Origin: Pirellulales bacterium
GTDB taxonomy: Bacteria > Planctomycetota > Planctomycetia > Pirellulales > JACPPG01
Assembly (NCBI GenBank): GCA_036490175.1
Contig: DASXEJ010000022.1
Location: forward strand, 1-34,380
Length of the DNA: 34,380 nucleotides
Direction: 5' to 3'
Part shown: piece by piece, positions 15,759 through 24,076 of the stretch
Layout of the letters: each line of letters starts with the position of its first letter
How positions within the stretch are numbered: the stretch's first letter is position 1
The notes under the pieces: generated by a model
Told to the model about the DNA's origin: nothing
Databases searched by the model: none
The model's input: the letters and a program-made list of their open reading frames with translations, nothing else
Program-made: the position numbers and the translations under genes

Positions 15759-16738
15759 TTCTCATTTAACTCCACTACCGCGCGCGATACTAATAAGGAC
15801 TCGGCGTCAGTATACCAGGGGTAGAGTTTATACAGCAGCGATACATCGGCGAGCACTGCATCCTTGACGACGGGGAATCGGACCTCGACGGTCTGGCCGG
15901 CGCGAATCTTGTCCGCGCTGGCTTCCCCGCGGAAGGGCGTTACGCCTTTGATCGTGTCTTGTTGCGAAAGCACGATCTCGCCATCGGCGGCGCGTTCGAT
16001 AATTTGCACGATCAACATGCGATGATGTCGTTCGCCTGGAAAGTTATGGCCTGTGGTTTCGTTGGCAAGGCGCACCACAACCTGCTCGGAATCCCGCGCG
16101 GCTTCCATGCGAACGCCACTGCGGACGGTGGCGTCGTCGTGCCCACCCAGGAATGCATGGCTGCGCCCCTTCCCGGTGCCCGCGAGCATCGGCATGTGGC
16201 ACGTCTGGCACTCCTGCCGTTTGGACGCGAAGGAACTTGCCGACCAATCTTTTTGAGATGCTACGTGGCAGACTCCACAAGATGCACTCGACATGAACAA
16301 GGGAGACTCGGTGGGGCGGCAGGGAGCATTTGCGATCGTGCGACGCGCGGCGACCCCGCCATCGGGCAACTGATGGCACGTTAAGCAATTTACGCCCGAC
16401 TCGACATCGGCAACCCGCAGGACCGGCTCCGCGTCAGGCGATGCCAGCGTCGGCTCGGCGGCATGGCATGATTGGCACTTCCGGTCAAAGCCAAAGGTGC
16501 CGAATGATGCCTGTACCGTCGCGTCGCGCCATGCGCGGGCGTGCATCGACGCCTCCCACTCGCGCCAGGCGTCTTGATGACATTGCTGACAGGAGGTGTG
16601 GTCGAGTTTTGCGCCGTCGCCGGCAGGTATGCTCGTGCGACGCGAATTAATCCCCGTGACAACAAACAATGCGGCTATGAGCAATCCGAAGACTGCGGCC
16701 ACGAATATGCGGACCGTGCGCGCCACTTGAGCTTTCAT
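15755..16738 (-). CDS. Membrane-anchored five-haem cytochrome c
   Basis: The 327-residue protein has an N-terminal hydrophobic anchor (about 10-29) and five CxxCH haem sites at 50-54, 88-92, 118-122, 154-158 and 177-181. Extra His residues (HARAW, SHAFLGGH, TGHNFPGERHH) can serve as distal ligands. A beta-sandwich-like C-terminal part (about 205-327) contains the GHNFPGE motif seen in many multihaem cytochromes of the c554/perf-type group. It should sit on the outer face of the cytoplasmic membrane and pass electrons. Its stop codon overlaps the start of the solute-binding lipoprotein (ATGA), so synthesis is coupled to the ABC importer. A role in metal reduction linked to uptake is suggested by this context only. 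Confidence 0.88.
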   Translation of the reverse strand: MKAQVARTVRIFVAAVFGLLIAALFVVTGINSRRTSIPAGDGAKLDHTSCQQCHQDAWREWEASMHARAWRDATVQASFGTFGFDRKCQSCHAAEPTLASPDAEPVLRVADVESGVNCLTCHQLPDGGVAARRTIANAPCRPTESPLFMSSASCGVCHVASQKDWSASSFASKRQECQTCHMPMLAGTGKGRSHAFLGGHDDATVRSGVRMEAARDSEQVVVRLANETTGHNFPGERHHRMLIVQIIERAADGEIVLSQQDTIKGVTPFRGEASADKIRAGQTVEVRFPVVKDAVLADVSLLYKLYPWYTDAESLLVSRAVVELNEK

Positions 16739-16784
16739 CGGAAAAGTGGCCGTCGTCCTTGTTCACTGCGAATGATCATTGGCG

Positions 16785-18788
16785 TCATTGTTCCGATTCG
16801 GACTCGGCGGGTGCGGCTGTTCCGGACGGCGGCACGGTCGCGTCGCCGTCCTGTGCGTCGGGACTTTGAATCTGCTGCAACTGCTTTGACAATTCGCCCA
16901 ATTGCTCGATGCTGCGGCTGATCTTTTCCAACTCGGCGCGATCTTCGGGCTGCTCTGAATCCTCCAACTGCGACGCGATGGAAACCAATTCCTCGATCTT
17001 GGCGCTATTCGTAAGAATGAACTTCTGCGCCGTGAGGTAGTCATTCACTTTGATCAACGCCTCGATCGCGGCTTTCGCCTGAGGCAGGACATCCTCCACG
17101 CGACTTATATCTTCGTCGACCCACACCTCGTAAACGAACTTGCGCGCCTTTTGTTGCTCGGGCGACTTGATCTTCCATGCCTCTTTCAGCCGCTCTACGC
17201 GTTGCAGGACTTTGGGTTGGTCCGGCAATTCCTGGAGAGATTGTTCGTAATTGGTGATCGCCTCGTCGAAGTCGCCCGATTGCTCTTTCGCTTTGCCGAT
17301 GTCAACCGCCACCTTCGCGCGAGCGCGCTGATCGTTGACCTTGATGACTTCGCTCAGGCTGCTTTTCATGGCCTCAACCGTGCGCAGGTCGTTTTCGATC
17401 TGGTCGAGGGAAGCGCTGATTCCGGCGAATCGTTTGGCAACGTCGATTTTCAGGCTTTCTGCCTCTTTGCGCAGCCGTAAGGTGAGAAGCTGCGCGGGCG
17501 AGGCCAATTGATGCAAATCGTCGGCCAATTGTTCTGCACGCTTAAGGGCCTCTTCGTAACGTTTGTCCTGCTTGAGTGCGTTGATTTCGTCGACACCGAG
17601 GGTGTGAAAACTGCGCAGAAAGAACAGGTCTCGGATCAAAGAATGTATGCGTCGTTCGAACTCAGCCTTCATGCCGGCCGCGCGGTCGCGGGGAATCCGC
17701 ACCGTCGCCTCGATGGACTCCGACGTGATCACCAGCGGCAAAAGGAACTCGTCGCTATGTCCCTGCGTGATTTTGATAAACGCCAGCCGATTTAGGGGCT
17801 TTTTGGAGACCACGTAACCATTGCGATCAGGCGCCCCTAGGAGATCGGCATCCGTGATCTCGGAGAAGCCGCGATCATTGGCATACACGATGCAGTTCGA
17901 TAACGGATCACGGGTCCGTTCATCTTGAATTCGCAAGGTAAAGTCCCCTCGCACCGGCGAGATTTTAATCGCCTCGAAGCGCACGACGCGGGATCCTGTT
18001 TGCCAGGGGTTCTTCAGATTGGTATGAGCGTGGTACTCAATACCATTTTTTCCTTGATCAACTACCACCACGGTATTGGGGATCTCGCTATGAACAAGCG
18101 AGCCGTCGGGGCGTTTCTCTACCCTGACTACTTGCATAACGCACGGCAGCTGCAGAACTTGATCCAGTTCGTTTTGCCACTTGCTGCCTTGGAATTTCAA
18201 CTCCACCCGTCCCTCGTGGAAAAGTACCGTCGCCACAGGGCTGAACCCCTGGCAAATGGCCAGACAAGCGTCCTTGCCGACCAGTTGCCGATCGGAGATC
18301 GACGTGCTACGCACCGGTCCCAGTTGCTGCGTGCGCCCATCCCAGCGACGGAAGCGGATCTGGTATCCCGCCGTGGCGCGCTGGAAATCGAGGATCAAAA
18401 CCTGCGGTTGCACGTGGTTTTCGATCAATGTCACCGATACCAGGTTCTCTAAATCTTCGTCGCCAAGCTGGGCGCGCACGGCTGCCAGGCCGACGTCGTT
18501 ATCGTCTTTGCGTTCGGCATCCCCCGCGGCCTGTCCGTTTAAAGCGTCGTAGAGCTCGACTTCCACATTGACTAATGGACCGAAATAGCTGGTCAAGTGG
18601 TCCGAAATCTGGCGACGAATCCGATCGATAAAAAATCGTGAGAAGAGCGGTGTCTTGCTAAATCGCAAAACGACAACCAATCGGTAGGGCTCGCCGGCGT
18701 CTAACGACAGCAACTGATCGTCGGCTCGCGCGGAGCACGCGATCGCAAGAATAGCCAGGAGAATAAATAGTACGCGCAACGTACGCAC
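16785..18788 (-). CDS. Secreted protein with C-terminal coiled coil and TPR-like repeats
   Basis: The 667-residue protein has a signal peptide (MRTLRVLFILLAILAIACSA, cleavage near ARA-DD). Residues about 25-390 form a mixed, mostly beta region with no family I recognise (VVVLRFSKTPLFSRFFIDRI near its start). From about 395 on it is helical, with coiled coil and at least one TPR-like unit (AKEQSGDFDEAITNYEQSL, about 520-540), ending in an acidic, Ser/Pro-rich tail. The GTG start at 18788 lies three bases after the stop of the family-5 binding protein, with GAGG about nine bases upstream, so the two are probably translated together. A scaffold or partner protein of that binding protein is likely; the exact role is unknown. 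Confidence 0.75.
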   Translation of the reverse strand: MRTLRVLFILLAILAIACSARADDQLLSLDAGEPYRLVVVLRFSKTPLFSRFFIDRIRRQISDHLTSYFGPLVNVEVELYDALNGQAAGDAERKDDNDVGLAAVRAQLGDEDLENLVSVTLIENHVQPQVLILDFQRATAGYQIRFRRWDGRTQQLGPVRSTSISDRQLVGKDACLAICQGFSPVATVLFHEGRVELKFQGSKWQNELDQVLQLPCVMQVVRVEKRPDGSLVHSEIPNTVVVVDQGKNGIEYHAHTNLKNPWQTGSRVVRFEAIKISPVRGDFTLRIQDERTRDPLSNCIVYANDRGFSEITDADLLGAPDRNGYVVSKKPLNRLAFIKITQGHSDEFLLPLVITSESIEATVRIPRDRAAGMKAEFERRIHSLIRDLFFLRSFHTLGVDEINALKQDKRYEEALKRAEQLADDLHQLASPAQLLTLRLRKEAESLKIDVAKRFAGISASLDQIENDLRTVEAMKSSLSEVIKVNDQRARAKVAVDIGKAKEQSGDFDEAITNYEQSLQELPDQPKVLQRVERLKEAWKIKSPEQQKARKFVYEVWVDEDISRVEDVLPQAKAAIEALIKVNDYLTAQKFILTNSAKIEELVSIASQLEDSEQPEDRAELEKISRSIEQLGELSKQLQQIQSPDAQDGDATVPPSGTAAPAESESEQ

Positions 18789-18791
18789 CGA

Positions 18792-21464
18792 TTAGGGCCT
18801 CGCGGGAGTAAGCGACCAGTCCTGGACATCGCCAAAAAGCGTCCAGGGGTCGAGTGTAATGTTGTGCAGCCGATCACTGACGGCCACGTACGTATCCAGT
18901 TGCCAAAGCGGAATCACGATGGCGTTGGTGGCGATGTGCTCATGGATCCTGTTAGTCAACTCGCGGATCTTTGCAAATCTTTTATGCTCGCGCAATTGGA
19001 AGAACAGATTTACTAGATCGGGATCTGGGTCGTAGCCCATGAAGTTCGTGCCGGGGTCCTTGGCCTTTGGATCGAATAGCGGCCAGAGCCAATAGGTGGC
19101 ATTCAGAAAGTCGTGCCGCCAATAGACCAGATCGAAGTCGTGCTGCTTGACGACACGATCGTAAAACTCCCGGACGTTTACCGGTTCGATCTCGATCTCG
19201 ACCCCGACGTTTTGCAAGTCGTCTTTGATGCGGCCGCAGGCGATTTCGGTATTAGGGTCATCGTTGGGATACAGGAGGGTAATGGGTCGAATCGTACCGA
19301 GTTTCTTCTTGGCAAGATCCAGGAACGAACCGGCTTTGATTCGCTGAAATTGTGGCACCGTCGTGTTGTACGCCCACGAATCGTGAGGAAATGGTCCGGT
19401 GAGCTGACAATTGGCCCGGTCGTGCGCGTTTTCGCGAAAGTACTGGTTCAGAACTTCCTCGCGATCGATGGCGTGGGCGATCGCGAGCCGAAAATTACTG
19501 TCCGCAAGCGGCGTATTGGGCTGCGCATAGTTGGGCGCCAAGAAATACACGCTCGGAGTATTCAGGCGCTGCAGCGTGCTCTGTTTGCCGGCATGCGTGA
19601 GCGCATCCCGATGGGCTTTCCGGACGCCGTAGATCATGTCGACTTTCCCGGCGAGGAATTGGTCAAAGCCGGGCTGCGGCTCCATCTGGTGGAATTGAAT
19701 CTCTTTGATCCGCGGCAATCCGCGCTCACGGAAGCGCGGATTGGCCCGGAAGCGCACCGTATTTTGCCGGCGTTCGGCAAGAAAGTAAGGCCCGGTGCCC
19801 ACGGGTCGCTCGTTCAATTCCTCGAGAGCCACTTCGACGGGTGTGCCTTGCGGAAATCGATACTTCGGCAAGATCCAAAAGTCCATGAACGACATGGGCT
19901 GCCAATGGTCCATTTTCAGCAGCAAATCAACGCGAAACGGATCACCATGATCGTGGCTGACATTTTCCAGCATCGAAACTTGCGCGCTCGCCCAGGGATT
20001 TTGTCGTTGCAGTTGCTCAGTCCAGATCACGTCCTCGGCGGAGAAGTACATGCGGGCTTCCCCCTTCTGATCGTGATCACACCATTCGCAGCGCCGCAAT
20101 TGGAATTGTCGGCCGCGCGCCAGCGGAACCGGGGAATCCTCAGCCAGGCAGGGACGGTAATACAGCCCGCCGTCCACGCAATTGGTCCAGCGCACCAGGC
20201 TTTCGAAAATCAGAGATGCGGCATGGCGATCGACCGGAGTCTGCACCGAGAAGGGAGAAAAGTTCATCGGCAAATAGGGATACGCGCAGCGCATGATGGG
20301 ATATTCTTTGTCCCAGGCCTGACGATTGAGATCGACCAGGTCCAGCTCGGGCCAAATCTCTTGCGCAGCATCCAGGTATTGGGCAGCCCGTTCCCGGTCG
20401 CCGCTCGTATTCGCCTCGGCTGCCAGCTTGACCTGCCCTCGCGCCAGGTCAGCCATTTCGCGGCGCAAAAGCGCGGCGCCGCTGCTCTCGCGTGACCGGA
20501 GAGCGTGATCGAGATCGGCCAGCCGATCTCGCGCCTCGGAATACTGCTCTTGTTCGAACGCGCGGCGCGCTAGCCGCAAATAGGCGGCGTCATACCGATT
20601 GAGGAGTTGTACTCCGTCAGGATCCACTTCGGCGAATTGACTCTTCAGTTCGTCACACTTTTGTGCGGCTTCCAAATAGTGTCCCTGCGCTATCAAAGCG
20701 TCTACCGCACAAAGTCGCAGGTTATAGAGCGCCACCAAAAGCGGCTTGTGCAATAAGGCGCCGAATTTGTAATCCTTGCGCAGGTTGCGCTGGACTGCGG
20801 AATCGTGCTCATCGACGCCGTACTCGAGAATCTTCGTGGCGATCTTAAAGGCACTTGCCGGGCGCTTGCTGGAGACGACCCAAGCGGAACCCGGCTTCGT
20901 CAACTCTTCGAGGGAGACATTCAATCGTTCCGCGGCGGCACTCAGTATTCGATTCTCAAAGTATTGCACTTCCTTGATGTCGGCCCCCGGAATATTCCAG
21001 GGGATGGCCGCTTCGCGTGTCGTCCCTTCCTTGTAATACAAAAACTTGTACTCGCGCGCAGGCTCGATAAACGTGACATCCAAAAAAGTGGGTAGCAACT
21101 GTACCTTAACGGGGAGCTTGCGACTTCGAACAACGATCCAATCACAGGGGTGAAGTCGTACATCAGTTGGCAACGCGGACGTTGCATCCGCCGGACGTGC
21201 CGGTTTTGTCGTGGTGGACGCCGCACCACTCTCCTCTTCGGCTTCCTCAGCGGCCGGCGCAGCGGCGTCGGTTTTGGTGGGCTCGGCGCCGTCTTTTTGA
21301 TCGGCCGGTTCCGCGTCATCCTCCGACGCGTCGAGCTTCGATCGCGCCGGCGCTTCCTCCTTTGGCGGCGCTGCCAGGGCTTGCGCCTGCGGCGGCCCCC
21401 ACCCGGTGCCGCCCAACAGGGCCAGCATAAGGAGGATCGTTCCTTTGACAATTGTGCGAATCAT
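18792..21464 (-). CDS. Family-5 (oligopeptide-type) solute-binding protein with TPR-like insert
   Basis: The 890-residue protein has a signal peptide (about 1-31), then an acidic, Ala/Lys-rich spacer (32-95). A helical region with TPR-like repeats follows (about 235-375; ALIAQGHYLEAAQKCDEL, LARRAFEQEQYSEARDRLA). Residues about 395-885 show the DppA/OppA-type fold: FESLVRW, the conserved NERPVGTGPYFLAERR, ANPRFRERGLPRIKEIQFHQ, FRLAIAHAIDREEVLNQYF and the closing RELTNRIHEHIATNAIVIPLW. Classic relatives have about 530 residues and a linked permease pair; neither permease nor ATPase of that class is in the window. It may therefore act as a sensor or assembly factor, or feed a distant transporter. 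It is translated just ahead of the coiled-coil protein. Confidence 0.85.
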   Translation of the reverse strand: MIRTIVKGTILLMLALLGGTGWGPPQAQALAAPPKEEAPARSKLDASEDDAEPADQKDGAEPTKTDAAAPAAEEAEEESGAASTTTKPARPADATSALPTDVRLHPCDWIVVRSRKLPVKVQLLPTFLDVTFIEPAREYKFLYYKEGTTREAAIPWNIPGADIKEVQYFENRILSAAAERLNVSLEELTKPGSAWVVSSKRPASAFKIATKILEYGVDEHDSAVQRNLRKDYKFGALLHKPLLVALYNLRLCAVDALIAQGHYLEAAQKCDELKSQFAEVDPDGVQLLNRYDAAYLRLARRAFEQEQYSEARDRLADLDHALRSRESSGAALLRREMADLARGQVKLAAEANTSGDRERAAQYLDAAQEIWPELDLVDLNRQAWDKEYPIMRCAYPYLPMNFSPFSVQTPVDRHAASLIFESLVRWTNCVDGGLYYRPCLAEDSPVPLARGRQFQLRRCEWCDHDQKGEARMYFSAEDVIWTEQLQRQNPWASAQVSMLENVSHDHGDPFRVDLLLKMDHWQPMSFMDFWILPKYRFPQGTPVEVALEELNERPVGTGPYFLAERRQNTVRFRANPRFRERGLPRIKEIQFHQMEPQPGFDQFLAGKVDMIYGVRKAHRDALTHAGKQSTLQRLNTPSVYFLAPNYAQPNTPLADSNFRLAIAHAIDREEVLNQYFRENAHDRANCQLTGPFPHDSWAYNTTVPQFQRIKAGSFLDLAKKKLGTIRPITLLYPNDDPNTEIACGRIKDDLQNVGVEIEIEPVNVREFYDRVVKQHDFDLVYWRHDFLNATYWLWPLFDPKAKDPGTNFMGYDPDPDLVNLFFQLREHKRFAKIRELTNRIHEHIATNAIVIPLWQLDTYVAVSDRLHNITLDPWTLFGDVQDWSLTPARP

Positions 21465-21492
21465 ATTTGCTCGCTCGGTAGCGTTCTGGCCG

Positions 21493-22722
21493 TCAAGGGG
21501 ACACGAGGGTCATCATCATTTTATAGTCGGCGGCCTCATCGAAGCCCGCCTTACTGCAGGTGTCGTGCATGTGCGACAAGATTTGGCGCGCGAGCGAAAG
21601 GCGGTCTTCGCCGGCTCCGCGAGCGACGGCCAATGCCGATCTGTAGTAAGTCAGCGCGGCCTCTGGTTTGTCGATATCCGCGAAGTGAGCGCCAATATTG
21701 TTCAGTATTTTGCTGCGGTCTCCGTCATCAACCGCATACTTTGCCAAGGCGCGCAGCACGCCGACCACGCGTTTATCTTGGTCGGAAATGGTTTCCGACG
21801 TCTGGTAATTTGGCACAGCCACGTCCTCATGCGACGGACGCGCGGGCGATTGTTGCATATCAAGGCGCATTTGCGAGATCGCCGACGTAATGCCGAACAC
21901 GTTCGCGACGTTAAAGACTTCGGCCAGGTCGATCTCGGCCGATGCCCGATCCCGGGCGCCGCGGCGTACGAGACACTCAGCAAGGTTTAGATGCGCAGGC
22001 GCGAAACAAGGATTGATGGCCAATGCCCGATGAAATGTGCGTTCGGCGGCCTGCCAGTGGTCTTGAGCGGCATAAGCGGCCCCCCAAAAATTAAGTAAGA
22101 ACGGTGTTCCATGTACGTCCATCGCGCGCGCGCCGCGCTGCAGAAGCTCTCGATCTCGCACCTTTTCGTCCACGGCGAAGAAGCGCCGCATCTTACTGTA
22201 TTCATCGATGAAGTCCTTTTCGATTTCGGCCGTAATCGCTGTTTCGTTCTGCCGAAAGCGAACTCGGTGCGACCCGCGCGAGAGAAACAAGAAAGGCGCC
22301 GGCGACGCGGACAGCTCGGCAAGGTTAGAGAGTGGCAGCCGAAATCCATCGACATCCACCATGGCGGCGCCGGCGGGAATACGAATACTGTAGCGAGCCT
22401 GAATCGTTTGGCAGCGAATGTCGTCGTATTCCACAGAAATGCCCACCATGCCCGGTCCGCGCTTCGGGCGCTCGCCGGACTTGACAGCATCTTTTGCAGG
22501 TCGCGGCGCCGAGCGCTCCAGCTGCGACGACTTGGGGCCCGCATCCGCCGGAGAAGTCGCCGAGGTGCGGGTCTGCGGTGTTTCGCTCGCGGCGCGCGAT
22601 CGCGGCAACGTCGGGCTCAGCATTACCGCCAGCGCACAGCAAATCATGCCGAATACCGTCAACAGTTGTGGCGACGGATGTGCTTGCATCTCGCGCGATG
22701 TTGTTCGGAATCGTCTCGCCAT
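21493..22722 (-). CDS. Secreted TPR protein
   Basis: The 409-residue protein starts with a signal or anchor (LTVFGMICCALAVMLSP, about 20-36) and a disordered Ser/Pro/Lys stretch to about 95. A beta-rich segment follows, with IRIPAGAAMVDVDGFRLPL. The second half carries TPR units: AYAAQDHWQAAERTFHRALA, INPCFAPAHLNLAECLVRRG and GAHFADIDKPEAALTYYRSA. Such repeats serve as protein docking surfaces. It begins ten bases after the TolB-like gene and ends 28 bases before the family-5 binding protein, whose own helical insert could be a partner. A second ATG at 22689 is possible. No enzymatic motif is seen. Confidence 0.75.
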   Translation of the reverse strand: MARRFRTTSREMQAHPSPQLLTVFGMICCALAVMLSPTLPRSRAASETPQTRTSATSPADAGPKSSQLERSAPRPAKDAVKSGERPKRGPGMVGISVEYDDIRCQTIQARYSIRIPAGAAMVDVDGFRLPLSNLAELSASPAPFLFLSRGSHRVRFRQNETAITAEIEKDFIDEYSKMRRFFAVDEKVRDRELLQRGARAMDVHGTPFLLNFWGAAYAAQDHWQAAERTFHRALAINPCFAPAHLNLAECLVRRGARDRASAEIDLAEVFNVANVFGITSAISQMRLDMQQSPARPSHEDVAVPNYQTSETISDQDKRVVGVLRALAKYAVDDGDRSKILNNIGAHFADIDKPEAALTYYRSALAVARGAGEDRLSLARQILSHMHDTCSKAGFDEAADYKMMMTLVSP

Positions 22723-22732
22723 CGTGCAATGC

Positions 22733-24064
22733 CTAGTAGTGGTTGAGAAGAATCACAAAGACATCTTGCGTCAGGCCGTCGCGAGCGATAAACGCCAGCT
22801 CAGGAGTATCCGCCGTGGGATTTACGGCTAAATCGTTAGGAGTCGTACATCGTTGCGGGTAATCGACTTCGATCATTGCGCCCGATTTGACGTCAATTCC
22901 AACCAGCGGGTAATACGCTTGCTTGTGCCGGGCGTGCGAAAATCCCCAAATGCGTTCATTTGTGGGCTCCCACGCGGGGCCGGAAGATTCAAAATCTACG
23001 TTGACGACGACCTGTTCTCCCAGGTCGCGCACTTGCCCTACATTGTCGACAGGCGCCAATGCGATCTGCCAAGGATGATTCTCTCCCGACTTCCGATGAT
23101 AGAACGAGACAAAGCGCTCGTCGGGAGACCAGCAGGGACTGCGCACATCGTCTGACGCGTTGATCGGAACGACCTGCTCGCGCTCGGTGCGAAGATTGCG
23201 AATCACCACATTGTAGGCGCCAATGCGCCCCGCCCCTTCTCGTTGTCGCGCGATGAGAAGCCGCGTGCCGGTTCGATCCCAGCGCGGTTGAGAACCGCTT
23301 CCCAGTTTCTGGCCGGATTCAACACTTTCGCCGTCCGTCCAGGCTTCATGGATCAACTGGCCATTGCGTTCGTACACCAGCCGGCAAATCCCGTCCGTCC
23401 GTCGATACAGTGCCGGGTATACGTTCCGCGCGGTGTCCTTGGTCTTGGCAACAGGCTCGGCACCATCTTCGGAAACATAAATCTGCGCGGCCTTGGAATC
23501 GCGAGTCGTGCGCGCGAAGGCGTAGCTGGCCGCACTATTGACGCCCCAACGCAGCATCTGGTCGTTCGCACCGTCGGCAGAACTCAGCAGAGTGGGCTGC
23601 AGGGCAGATAACGAGGAGAACATTAGTAACTTTGTCGATCCTGAACCGACGTCGCTGCGCTGGAACGCTAGACGCTGGCCATCGTCAGACCAACTCGGCA
23701 GGTAGTGATTATTTTTGTCACCGTGTAACTTCAAGAGCACCACCGTCTCGATCCGCGGACGACTGACGATATCGCGCAGTTCCCGAACTGTGGGAATGCG
23801 CATGCCTGCGACCAGTGGCCGTCCCAGCTTGAGCTGCCCGAATTCACCGTCCACTAGTTCCTCGGCACACGCGCCGGTCGAGAACGCAATCGTCGTGTAC
23901 ATAATCAGGGCAAAGGCAGCCAGCGTTACAAAATCCTGGCAAGAGCGACGCGGCCGCGGCCAGCGGTGAAGCCGGTCGACGCGTAAGGCGCACACATTCA
24001 GCGCATTGCGCCAAGTGCGTTTCAGCACACTCTGCCAAAGGGTCTTGATACGAATCGAGGGCAT
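22733..24064 (-). CDS. Secreted TolB/PD40-like beta-propeller protein
   Basis: The 443-residue protein has a long basic N-region and a hydrophobic signal (about 47-64) with a likely cut at ACA-EE. The rest is built of PD40-type blades: LPSWSDDGQRLAFQRSDVG, SQPRWDRTGTRLLIARQ, SPCWSPDERFVSFYHRKSG, GPAWEPTNERIWGFSHAR. The S-W-S-x-D-G-x-R pattern is characteristic of TolB and related propellers. TolB works with Pal and the TolQ-R-A motor, so its place downstream of ExbB/ExbD/TonB-like genes fits a Tol-like role. The N-terminal TolB domain and a Pal gene are not seen, so it is not a plain TolB. Spacing to both neighbours is 10-12 bases. Confidence 0.78.
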   Translation of the reverse strand: MPSIRIKTLWQSVLKRTWRNALNVCALRVDRLHRWPRPRRSCQDFVTLAAFALIMYTTIAFSTGACAEELVDGEFGQLKLGRPLVAGMRIPTVRELRDIVSRPRIETVVLLKLHGDKNNHYLPSWSDDGQRLAFQRSDVGSGSTKLLMFSSLSALQPTLLSSADGANDQMLRWGVNSAASYAFARTTRDSKAAQIYVSEDGAEPVAKTKDTARNVYPALYRRTDGICRLVYERNGQLIHEAWTDGESVESGQKLGSGSQPRWDRTGTRLLIARQREGAGRIGAYNVVIRNLRTEREQVVPINASDDVRSPCWSPDERFVSFYHRKSGENHPWQIALAPVDNVGQVRDLGEQVVVNVDFESSGPAWEPTNERIWGFSHARHKQAYYPLVGIDVKSGAMIEVDYPQRCTTPNDLAVNPTADTPELAFIARDGLTQDVFVILLNHY

Positions 24065-24076
24065 ACCAAACGCCGC

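Noticed and set aside
19113-20495. 460-residue open frame opposite the family-5 binding protein
   Set aside because: It is a high-GC shadow with no domains, lying fully inside a well-supported gene.
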